From assembly GCA_031277995.1 (NCBI GenBank), contig JAITLH010000135.1:1-6823 (forward strand): a DNA stretch of 6,823 nt. The letters run 5' to 3'. The position numbers and the translations under genes are program-made. The DNA is from Deltaproteobacteria bacterium. GTDB lineage: Bacteria; Desulfobacterota; Desulfarculia; Adiutricales; Adiutricaceae. Below are positions 1-5,566 of this stretch, in pieces. The first letter of the stretch is position 1, and each line of letters starts with the position of its first letter. Under the pieces are notes generated by a model. The model was not told the DNA's origin and ran no database searches. It saw only the letters and a program-made list of their open reading frames with translations.

Positions 1-45
1 AAGCAATGTATAACGATGCGACAGACTAACGATTATTATAATTAA
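1..45 (+). CDS. possible C-terminal tail of a gene entering from the left
   Basis: The first reading frame is open from the window edge and ends in TAA at 43-45, giving about 14 residues (KQCITMRQTNDYYN). A strong terminator begins 28 bases later, which is what one expects behind the last gene of a + strand unit. Nothing in so short a peptide identifies a family, and the stretch is AT-rich, with TATAAT readable on both strands around 35-42. It could equally be non-coding. Confidence 0.2.
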   Translation, partial: KQCITMRQTNDYYN

Positions 46-72
46 CCCTTCGTTAAGACCCCCCCAAAGGCG

Positions 73-106
73 AAAAACCGGCCGGATTGTTTCGGCCGGT
101 TTTTTT
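73..106 (+). terminator. intrinsic terminator, potentially bidirectional
   Basis: A perfect 12-bp stem (73-84 pairs with 93-104) encloses the 8-base loop GATTGTTT. The GC core is CCGGCCG/CGGCCGG. A run of seven T follows on the + strand, and the left arm begins with five A, so the same hairpin also ends in a T-run on the - strand. It most likely ends a + strand unit lying left of the window. Confidence 0.8.
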
Positions 107-450
107 ATGGGGCCGCCAAAGGGCCAAGCGTGAGGCCAATTTGTCCCGCCCTTAGGTCCCGAGAGGCTTTTGGGGATTTGCCCATTGGCTAAACGCCCGG
201 GAAGGGCGAAAAAGGGGGGTTTTTTTGCCACTGTTTTTTTTATTTTTTAAAAACCGAATGGACAAAAGGGCTTATTTATGGCGTTAAAAAGTAAGTTTTC
301 GCTAGAATAAAAATAAAAAAAATCAATAGTTATTGGTTATGTCGATTGTCGCCAAAGGCGGGTACTTTGGGCGGTTAAGTTTGGGCCTAACAAGGCGCGC
401 TTTGGGGGACGATTGATGGGCTCGGTTACGGGCGAAAAAGTTTAGGGACA

Positions 451-515
451 AGCGGGTTGGGCCAAGCCAGGTTGGGCCAAGCGGATTGGGCCAAGCCGGG
501 TTCGGCCAAGGGCCA
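451..515 (+). repeat. tandem repeat of alternating 14/15-bp units
   Basis: Four units in a row share the core TTGGGCCAAGC: 451-464 (14 bp), 465-479 (15 bp), 480-493 (14 bp) and 494-508 (15 bp), followed by a partial AGGGCCA at 509-515. The units pair into a 29-bp higher-order repeat (451-479 and 480-508) that differs at only three positions, so a 29-bp block seems to have duplicated after an older 14/15-bp duplication. Confidence 0.75.
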
Positions 516-620
516 AAAAAACGAGACCCCTTCCCCAAACGCCCCCGTAAACCGGTCTTATAAGCCCGCCGCCGCGTTTGGCTTCGGGCTGGGTAGGATT
601 ATGGGGGCCAAGGGCGCCTA

Positions 621-680
621 AGCGCCGTAAGGCCGTTTGGGGCCGCTAGGGCCCGCTAGGGCACGTTAGGGGCCGTTAGG
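621..680 (+). repeat. six tandem 10-bp units
   Basis: Six consecutive 10-bp units occupy this tract: AGCGCCGTAA, GGCCGTTTGG, GGCCGCTAGG, GCCCGCTAGG, GCACGTTAGG and GGCCGTTAGG. The consensus is close to GGCCGTTAGG. The period is exact, with no insertions, and close to one helical turn, so each copy presents the same DNA face. The first unit is the most diverged. Confidence 0.75.
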
Positions 681-821
681 GCTTTGAACCTAGGGGGGCG
701 TTTTCGCGCGCCCGGACCTTAAATTTGGCCCGAAGGCGGGGGGTCAAAAAGGGCCTTGGGGGGGGTTTTGTAAAATTCGGGAGCCCTGAAAGCCGCGCCA
801 CAGGCCGAAAACGCGTTTTGG

Positions 822-830
822 TGGTATAAT
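822..830 (+). promoter_or_regulatory. extended -10 promoter for the VIT-VWA gene
   Basis: TGGTATAAT matches the TGnTATAAT extended -10 element at every position. No good -35 hexamer sits 16-18 bp upstream, which is tolerated for extended -10 promoters. Transcription would start near 836-838, giving a leader of about 260 bases before the start codon at 1097. The start point is inferred. Confidence 0.55.
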
Positions 831-836
831 GGATCC

Positions 837-1096
837 AAATGTCAAGTTTATTTTTTGTCCGGCCTTCGGTTGGTTTGGGGGAGAAAAAAAACCGATTGGG
901 GGCGCTTTTTTCAAAAAAGCTTGTTTGGAAAAAATCGGTTCGGGGCCTAATCGAACCGGGGCCGGTTTTTCCAGGCGGGCCAGGTTGTCCGCTTCGGCCG
1001 GGGGGAAGGCGGTTTTCGCCCGGGCCGGTTTTTTCGTGCCTTATCTTGCCCGATGGGGCGAAAACCCAATCGGGCCATGAATTGGGAGAAACCATT
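837..1096 (+). promoter_or_regulatory. structured 5' leader of the VIT-VWA gene
   Basis: The leader contains a chain of inverted repeats. Pairing 890-897 with 933-940 encloses the AT hairpin 904-911/913-920. Pairing 936-942 with 952-958 competes with the first stem. Pairing 954-959 with 962-967 runs into five T and competes with the second. Pairing 995-999 with 1023-1027 encloses 1008-1011/1017-1020 and is followed by six T at 1029-1034, a terminator-like arrangement. A stable stem 1048-1057/1065-1075 ends about nine bases before the Shine-Dalgarno sequence. Frames open through this stretch give low-complexity peptides without ribosome sites. No known riboswitch was recognised. Confidence 0.4.
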
Positions 1097-3322
1097 ATGG
1101 AGCTTCTGGAAGTCATGAACCTTAAAAATTTCGTTGGCGCGTTAGTTTTCTCGACGGTTTTGTTTTTCCTTCTTTTTCAGCCCTTGTTTTTTCCAAGGGC
1201 CGCTTTGGCCCAAATTGTCTTGGCGCCCCCGCCCAGGGTTTACGATCGGGGCTTTGAGGCGCTTTCCTTGGAGCTGACCATTGACGTTAGCGATCAGCGG
1301 GCCAAGGTTCATCTCCGCCAGACGATAAAAAATACCGGCAACCGGAACCTGGAACTCGATTACTTGGTGCCTTTGCCAAGTAACGGCGCGGTCAGCGGCC
1401 TGTCCTTGGTCGCCAACGGAAAGGAATTAAGCGGCGAAATCCACGGCAAGGACGAGGCCTTTAAAATTTACCAAGACATCGTTTCCAAGCTTAAGGATCC
1501 GGCCCTTTTGGAATTCGCCGGGCTGGGCCTTTTTAGGGTCAGGGCCTTTCCCGTGGCCAAGGGCAAAAGCGCCAGCCTGGATTTGACCATGGACTATTTG
1601 CTGCCAAAGGACAACGGGCAGGTGGAGCTCGATTTCCCCTTGGCCAACTCCCTAACCCAGGGCTTGGCGGTCGGCTCCCAGATCGTCTCGGTCAGGGTCA
1701 AGGGCCAAAAGATCGGCGGGGTTTTCTCGCTTTTGGACAATGTCAACGTTACCAAAACCGCCGAGGGGGCCAGGGCCGATTTGTCCCTTAAAAACTCCCA
1801 GGCCCTGTCCAAGTTTCAACTTTACTACCGGGAAGAGTCCGGCCCCATGGGCGGCGTGATACTAAGCCATAAGCCCCAAAAAAGCGAGGCCGGTTTTTTT
1901 CTTTTCATGGCCGAGCCCGTCGAAATCGACCATAAGCGCGAGCGCCTGCCCAAAAACGTCATCTTCGCCCTCGACACTTCCGGCTCAATGGCGGGAGCGA
2001 AATTTCGCCAAGCCCAAGACGCCCTAAAATTCGTCCTGGATCGCTTGGAGCCCGAGGATCGCTTTAACTTGATAAGCTTCGATAGCCAGGTTTTGGTCTG
2101 GAAAACCGAGCTGACCCAGATGACGCAGAATAACCGAACCGAGGCCAAAAGCTACGTGGACGCCCTTTTCGCGGAGGGCGGGACCAACATTGAGGAGGCC
2201 TTAAACCAAAGCCTGTCGTTAAACGTCGGAAAGGATCCGACCTACTTGATCTTTTTAACCGACGGGGACGCGACCGTGGGTGAGGAAAACGACTTTTCCT
2301 TGGCCCGGTTGGCCGCGAAGGCCAACGAGGGCAAGGACGTCAGGATCTTTTCCTTTGGCGTTGGCCACGACGTCAACGCCAGGTTACTCGAGCGCCTTTC
2401 GGGCGATTCCTCGGGTTTTTCAACCTACGTCCATCCCGACGAAAACATCGAGCAAAAGGTGGCCTCGTTTTTCTCCAAGATTAGCGACCCCATGCTGGTA
2501 AAACCCCAGCTTAAATCTAGCCTGGCCATAAACCGCGTCCTTCCGGAAAGGCTCCCGGACGTTTTTAAGGGCTCCCAGTTGGTGGTGGTGGGCCGCTATC
2601 CCGAGGCCGGAAAGGTCAGTTTCACCTTGACCGGGACCCAGGACCAAGACGCCGTGGTCACGAATTACCCCTCTAAATTCGCGGACGGCCCCACCGAAAA
2701 CGGCCGGCAGATCGCTTTGATCTGGGCCCAGCGCCGCGTCGGCCAATTAATCGACGAGATCGATCAAAAGGGCCAAGGCCACCCCGACTCGGATCAGCTC
2801 AACGAGCTCGTGGAACTGTCCAAGGAATTTGGGATCATGACCCCCTACACGAGCTTTTTGGCCCTGGAAGATCAAGCCTTGACCGACACGGAAAACATCC
2901 TTAGCCGGACGGAGTTAAACCTTAGCAAACTTGGTGACGTCTCCGGGGACATGGCCATACGGCAAAGGGAATACAAGTCGGACCTTTCCACCATGAGCGC
3001 CCAGGAAACGCTCACGAGCGCGGCTTTGTCGCAAAAGTGCCTGGATTACTCGGCCATTTTGGACCCAATGATCGATCGCCACTCAAGGCTAATCGCCCCA
3101 ACCATGCTTGACGGCCAAGCTTTTTTCCAAAAAGAGGGCCGCTTGGTTCCCGGCGACGTTAGCGAGGACGATCTTAAAAACCTCACCGTAATCAAGAAGT
3201 TTAGCCAGCAATACTTTGACTTGGCCAAAAAACTCAGCCAAGGGCAGATGGCCTTTTTGACCCAGGCGGTTCCTTTGGTCTTCAAATTCGAAGGGCAAAA
3301 TTTCTTGATCGACGTTGACTGA
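1097..3322 (+). CDS. exported VIT domain and von Willebrand factor A domain protein
   Basis: A 741-residue protein of the inter-alpha-trypsin-inhibitor heavy-chain type. Residues 1-38 form a Sec signal peptide: K10, a hydrophobic stretch at about 11-32, and AxA cleavage after ALA (36-38). A VIT domain spans about 45-170, with the family-typical DPALLEFAG and LFRVRAFPV segments. A VWA domain spans about 286-460 with a complete MIDAS metal site: DTSGSM at 293-298, T363 in GGTN, and D389 in LTDGD. The conserved post-VWA segment (ALIWAQRRVGQLIDEI at 540-555, GIMTPYTSFL at 579-588) is present. A further 150 residues are unrecognised. There is no C-terminal membrane segment or LPxTG-like sorting signal, so it is probably periplasmic or released. 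Such proteins are thought to bind ligands through Mg2+; the partner is unknown here. ATG 1097 was chosen because GGGAGA (1084-1089) lies 7 bases upstream and the signal peptide starts there. The frame is open back to 839, but that part is low-complexity. Confidence 0.93.
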   Translation: MELLEVMNLKNFVGALVFSTVLFFLLFQPLFFPRAALAQIVLAPPPRVYDRGFEALSLELTIDVSDQRAKVHLRQTIKNTGNRNLELDYLVPLPSNGAVSGLSLVANGKELSGEIHGKDEAFKIYQDIVSKLKDPALLEFAGLGLFRVRAFPVAKGKSASLDLTMDYLLPKDNGQVELDFPLANSLTQGLAVGSQIVSVRVKGQKIGGVFSLLDNVNVTKTAEGARADLSLKNSQALSKFQLYYREESGPMGGVILSHKPQKSEAGFFLFMAEPVEIDHKRERLPKNVIFALDTSGSMAGAKFRQAQDALKFVLDRLEPEDRFNLISFDSQVLVWKTELTQMTQNNRTEAKSYVDALFAEGGTNIEEALNQSLSLNVGKDPTYLIFLTDGDATVGEENDFSLARLAAKANEGKDVRIFSFGVGHDVNARLLERLSGDSSGFSTYVHPDENIEQKVASFFSKISDPMLVKPQLKSSLAINRVLPERLPDVFKGSQLVVVGRYPEAGKVSFTLTGTQDQDAVVTNYPSKFADGPTENGRQIALIWAQRRVGQLIDEIDQKGQGHPDSDQLNELVELSKEFGIMTPYTSFLALEDQALTDTENILSRTELNLSKLGDVSGDMAIRQREYKSDLSTMSAQETLTSAALSQKCLDYSAILDPMIDRHSRLIAPTMLDGQAFFQKEGRLVPGDVSEDDLKNLTVIKKFSQQYFDLAKKLSQGQMAFLTQAVPLVFKFEGQNFLIDVD

Positions 3323-3437
3323 CCGGGGCCGGTTTGGGTATTTTCCTTGTCATATGGCCTATTTTGGGCCAACTCTTTTTGGGCCAAACGGTTTTGGAAG
3401 AAAGTTTCCGGCCGTTAACCGACCCAGAGCCCAGCTT

Positions 3438-3491
3438 CCTTGGCGCCAAAAGTTGCCAAACTTTGGCGCCAAGGCGGCCCGCCTTTTTTTT
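3438..3491 (+). terminator. probable terminator of the VIT-VWA transcript, with a competing hairpin
   Basis: A perfect 13-bp inverted repeat pairs 3438-3450 with 3462-3474 around an 11-base loop. A smaller stem, AAGGCG (3471-3476) with CGCCTT (3480-3485), overlaps its right arm and runs straight into a T-tract (3484-3491), which is the usual intrinsic-terminator shape. The two stems cannot form together. It lies about 115 bases beyond the VWA stop codon. A transcript ending here would make the next ORF a separate unit. Confidence 0.5.
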
Positions 3492-3561
3492 ACCCGGCCT
3501 TAACCAATCCAAGTTCCTTTTGGCCAAAGGCGAAAATTTCGCCGCCGATTACGAGGTCCTC

Positions 3562-3777
3562 ATGGCCGCCCGCCCCAACCCTTACAACCGGGGAAACTGT
3601 TTCCAGTGGAAAAAATGCCTGGGGGAAACCATCGGCAACATGTGGATTGACTCGCCCGAATTCTGCGGACCTTTGGGCGGGAAAAGTTGGAAGGGCCGGG
3701 ACGGAAAATGCCTGGATCTTTTGGAAACGCCCTGGTCAAACGATCCCCGATCCCTGCCCCCGGCCGATAGGCCGTGA
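3562..3777 (+). CDS. small cysteine-containing protein, DHHC-acyltransferase-tail-like
   Basis: A 71-residue ORF whose codon choice (many GCC, GGC, AAC, CTG and TTG) matches the VWA gene better than the surrounding spacer does. GAGGT at 3553-3557 sits at a good distance from ATG 3562. Cysteines are at 13, 19, 35 and 50. Residues 6-21 (NPYNRGNCFQWKKCLG) match by eye the NP[YF]xxGxxx[NQ]WKxx[FL]G pattern found after the TTxE motif in DHHC protein S-acyltransferases. The frame just upstream reads AADYEVL, where TTxE would be expected. No catalytic DHHC cysteine-rich domain or four-helix membrane core is present. It is therefore either an independent small protein or the remnant of a larger one. 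The frame is open back to TTG 3334, but the terminator-like hairpins at 3438-3491 and the lack of a ribosome site argue against that longer start. Function unknown. Confidence 0.45.
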   Translation: MAARPNPYNRGNCFQWKKCLGETIGNMWIDSPEFCGPLGGKSWKGRDGKCLDLLETPWSNDPRSLPPADRP

Positions 3778-3796
3778 CCGGTTCGGGCAAAACCTT

Positions 3797-3834
3797 AAAA
3801 GCCAAAGCGCCGCCCGGATGGGCGGCGCTTTGGC
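3797..3834 (-). terminator. 15-bp perfect hairpin between convergent genes
   Basis: Positions 3801-3815 pair perfectly with 3820-3834 around the 4-base loop GGAT. Read on the - strand the hairpin is followed by TTTTAAGGTTTT, a weak T-tract, so it can end transcripts of the flavodoxin-like gene that stops at 3970. On the + strand it is followed by A-rich sequence, so termination of the small upstream ORF would rest on the stem alone. The high stability and the convergent setting make a transcription barrier the best reading. Confidence 0.65.
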
Positions 3835-3936
3835 GAAAAAACGAGCGATTAAGGAGACGGGAGAAGCCTTCCGTAGGTTATGGGATTTAACGGCGCCGGG
3901 ACGAGACGATTCCTCGCCGAAACGGGCCAGGCCAAG

Positions 3937-3957
3937 GGCCCAAACCGGGTTTGGGCC
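3937..3957. repeat. hairpin just beyond the flavodoxin-like gene
   Basis: A 9-bp perfect inverted repeat, GGCCCAAAC (3937-3945) with GTTTGGGCC (3949-3957), has a 3-base loop. It lies 13 bases past the stop codon of the - strand gene, without a T-tract on that strand. It may stabilise the 3' end of the message or assist the stronger hairpin at 3797-3834. Confidence 0.4.
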
Positions 3958-3969
3958 AGAAATTTTAGG

Positions 3970-4659
3970 CTAACCGTCGATTTTTTTATAAAGGTCTTTA
4001 AATTTAACTTTGTTTTTAAAAGCCATCCAATACCACTGTAAGTGGGCCCCGAGTTTGTAGACAAATTTGGGAAAATCGGGTTCGGCGAAAAGATCCGGGC
4101 CCGAGGCGCCGGCGAGAATGTTTTTGGCCAGTTTGCCAAGCTCGAGGTTAAGGCCCCTAAAAGGAAAACCCTTTAGGCCAAACAAAGAATTTATCGCCCC
4201 GCCCCCGCCAAAGGCCAGAACCTGTCCCCACTTTAGGTTAGCCTCCCGGCAAAAGTTTTTAAGAATTTCCACGGCGACGAGATTTTTGTCGGCTTCGTAA
4301 AAGCCGCAATTAATAACGGCGTAAAAGGGCAAGCCCTCGATCTTACCTAAAATGCCCTCCATCAAATCAACCAAATGGGACGGGAGAGCGTCCACGTAAA
4401 GGGGTAGAACGAAAACCAGGGCCTTTTTCCCCTTAAGGTTTTCGATAAGCCCCGGGGCGGAAAGGCCGTTGGAAAAAATGAGACTCGCGGCCCCCTCGCC
4501 GGTAAGGGCCATGGGCGGGCTTGGGCCGCTTTGGGCCTCGCCCCCATCGGGTAAGGAACCGAGTTTTAGTTTTTTTAACGACTCAGCGAGGGCCAAGCCC
4601 AATCGCCAGCTGGCGCCCCGGTTTTTTTTGGGACTGCCGCTTACTATTAAAACGCCCAT
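3970..4659 (-). CDS. flavodoxin-fold NAD(P)H-dependent oxidoreductase family protein
   Basis: A 229-residue cytoplasmic protein. The N-terminal strand and loop SGSPKKNRGAS (7-17) is the FMN-phosphate-binding loop of the NADPH-dependent FMN reductase/flavodoxin superfamily. PLYVDALPSHLVDLMEGI (86-103) is the family's second flavin-contacting segment, and VINCGF (115-120) and AFGGGG (149-154) complete the fold. Residues 35-60 are a Gly/Ser/Pro-rich insert typical of low-complexity drift. The C-terminal 75 residues, with aromatic HLQWYWMAF near 206-214, are less conserved. It probably moves electrons from NAD(P)H to a flavin or small acceptor; the substrate cannot be told. ATG 4659 has AAGGA about 7 bases upstream. 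The partner gene 4766-5347 lies 106 bases upstream on the same strand, and a likely operon is inferred. Confidence 0.85.
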   Translation of the reverse strand: MGVLIVSGSPKKNRGASWRLGLALAESLKKLKLGSLPDGGEAQSGPSPPMALTGEGAASLIFSNGLSAPGLIENLKGKKALVFVLPLYVDALPSHLVDLMEGILGKIEGLPFYAVINCGFYEADKNLVAVEILKNFCREANLKWGQVLAFGGGGAINSLFGLKGFPFRGLNLELGKLAKNILAGASGPDLFAEPDFPKFVYKLGAHLQWYWMAFKNKVKFKDLYKKIDG

Positions 4660-4669
4660 TTATTTTTCC

Positions 4670-4693
4670 TTAAAAACTCTTTTAAGTTTTTAA
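4670..4693 (-). promoter_or_regulatory. AT-rich hairpin over the ribosome site of the downstream flavoprotein
   Basis: On the - strand TTAAAAACT (4693-4685) pairs with AGTTTTTAA (4678-4670) around a 6-base loop. The last two bases of the second arm are the first two of the AAGGA Shine-Dalgarno sequence (4671-4667) of the gene starting at 4659. The stem is nine A/T-rich pairs, so it would be only marginally stable. It could modulate translation of the second flavoprotein relative to the first; this is inferred. Confidence 0.35.
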
Positions 4694-4765
4694 CGGGGTC
4701 GAGGTTTGGGGGGTTTGGTTATGGGTTTTTCGGGAAACGGGGCCAAAAAGGTTTAAGGGATTTGG

Positions 4766-5347
4766 TTAAGCGCCAGGCAAGCTTGGCCGGGGGCCGGGCC
4801 AATCGGCCGGGGGCTCTAGGCCGGGCAGTTTGGGTTCTTTGGTTAGGGCCAGCTTCAGCTCGGCGAGGGTGGCGAAACAATCGACCGAACAGCATGGGGA
4901 CATGAAATTTTGCTTATTGGCCTGGGCCAGTTTTTTGGCCGTTTCGAGGTTGGGGCCAAAATTTCGGCCATAAAAAAAGTACCTAAAACTGGGGCTCTCG
5001 GGGTATCTCCGGACGTGGAACATGCGCCCGTTTCGGTATTCGAAAAAGGGCAAAATAAAACCGATGGAGCGATCGATTATGGCTTTGACGGGTCCCGAAA
5101 AACCGCCAAAAACCAAGCGGCTTATGACCGTTACCAGATCGTGTTTGGCCAAAAGCGGGGCGAAGTCGGAGCCGCGATCTTTAATTACGCAGCGGCCCGG
5201 GGTTTTTACCCAGCAGCCAAAACAGCCCTGGCAGAGGTTTACCTTGGGCAGGGCCGGAAAAATCGTAAGGCCAATCTTGGGATCGGGCAGGCAGTCTAGG
5301 CTGTCCGAGTCGCTAAGATCGTGAAGAATTAATTCTCTTGTGGCCAT
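4766..5347 (-). CDS. flavodoxin-family protein with compact cysteine motif
   Basis: A 193-residue cytoplasmic protein matching a flavodoxin-fold family known from clostridia and other anaerobes. Recognisable parts are the N-terminal ELILHDL, the signature CQGCFGCWVKTPGRCVIKD (39-57), VFGGFSGPVKAIIDRSIGFI (79-98), and LPFFEYRNGRMFHVRRY (99-115). The fold's usual SGSP phosphate loop is replaced by HDLSDSDS, which is normal for this subfamily as I recall it. Cysteines 39, 42, 45 and 53 form CX2CX2CX7C, resembling the compact 4Fe-4S motif of iron-sulfur flavoproteins (Isf), so a cluster is possible but not shown. More cysteines lie at 152, 153 and 157. The tail (about 171-193) is Pro-rich. It probably acts in electron transfer with the SGSP-containing protein encoded just downstream. 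The start fits the family, but GAGGA lies rather far (about 11 bases) upstream of ATG 5347. Confidence 0.85.
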   Translation of the reverse strand: MATRELILHDLSDSDSLDCLPDPKIGLTIFPALPKVNLCQGCFGCWVKTPGRCVIKDRGSDFAPLLAKHDLVTVISRLVFGGFSGPVKAIIDRSIGFILPFFEYRNGRMFHVRRYPESPSFRYFFYGRNFGPNLETAKKLAQANKQNFMSPCCSVDCFATLAELKLALTKEPKLPGLEPPADWPGPRPSLPGA

Positions 5348-5432
5348 TGGAAAGCTCGTCCTCGGTTTTGGTTTTTTTTACGCGTCCGGGTTAGGTCGTT
5401 GGCCCAAAATTAGGCCATTTCGCCGCCGGTTT

Positions 5433-5528
5433 TTTTCCATGAAAGTTGTCGAGACTTTCATTTGCCGGGGCGTTAAAGTTTTCCATGAAAGTTGTCGAGA
5501 CTTTCATTTGCCGGGGCGTTAAAGTTTT
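5433..5528. repeat. two perfect 46-bp tandem copies, each with a dyad
   Basis: Positions 5433-5478 are repeated without a mismatch at 5479-5524, followed by the start of a third unit (TTTT at 5525-5528, then a diverged CATGAACGTT at 5531-5540). Each unit holds an inverted repeat, ATGAAAGT and ACTTTCAT, separated by TGTCGAG (5439-5446/5454-5461 and 5485-5492/5500-5507). Dyad and remainder are each 23 bp. The tract lies in the spacer upstream of the flavoprotein pair on the - strand and downstream of the zinc-ribbon gene. It has no T-tract after the stems, so it looks like tandem operators or a structured RNA element more than a terminator. Confidence 0.85.
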
Positions 5529-5566
5529 ATCATGAACGTTTTTTAACGTCGCTATTTTTGTCTTCC

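Larger units (their letters stand above)
107..820. other. long gene-free spacer with low-complexity and repeat tracts
   Basis: About 700 bases without a convincing gene. The frames that stay open here encode low-complexity, Pro/Gly/Trp/Arg-rich peptides that follow from the GGCC-rich DNA, and none has a Shine-Dalgarno sequence. The left part (about 209-330) has homopolymer runs of G, T and A and an AT-rich patch. The right part is GC-rich and holds two tandem-repeat tracts listed separately. Small hairpins occur at 194-198/204-208 and 563-568/585-590. No tRNA or other known RNA was recognised. Confidence 0.6.

Noticed and set aside
323..538. - strand ORF with a repeating GPT/PNP pattern
   Set aside because: The pattern is only the translation of the 14/15-bp tandem repeat; there is no ribosome site or coding signal.
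829..1080. 83-residue + strand ORF in the VWA leader
   Set aside because: Its ATG overlaps the -10 box, it has no ribosome site, and its composition follows from the GC-rich hairpins.
839..1096. N-terminal extension of the VIT-VWA protein from ATG 839
   Set aside because: The extra 86 residues are low-complexity Gly/Pro/Arg-rich, would bury the signal peptide inside the protein, and lack a ribosome site, whereas 1097 has one.
676..1116. 146-residue - strand ORF rich in Pro, Gly and Arg
   Set aside because: It runs antisense to the leader and start of the VWA gene, has no recognisable domain, and shows the composition of read-through of GGCC-rich DNA.
3301..3777. The small ORF extended to TTG 3334 as one 147-residue protein
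   Set aside because: The added part has no ribosome site and crosses terminator-like hairpins; only the part near and after 3514 shows protein-like sequence.
3440..3973. 177-residue + strand ORF overlapping the small cysteine ORF
   Set aside because: It runs through the strong 15-bp hairpin at 3801-3834 and reads the small ORF in another frame, giving a low-complexity Pro/Arg/Lys-rich peptide.
5340..5522. 60-residue + strand ORF containing the peptide MKVVETFICRG
   Set aside because: It reads the 46-bp duplication in two different frames, because 46 is not a multiple of three. It also begins inside the flavoprotein gene on the other strand.
5433..5528. CRISPR-like array of dyad repeats and 23-bp spacers
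   Set aside because: The parts between the dyads are identical too, there are only two full copies, and no cas gene is near. It is a tandem duplication.
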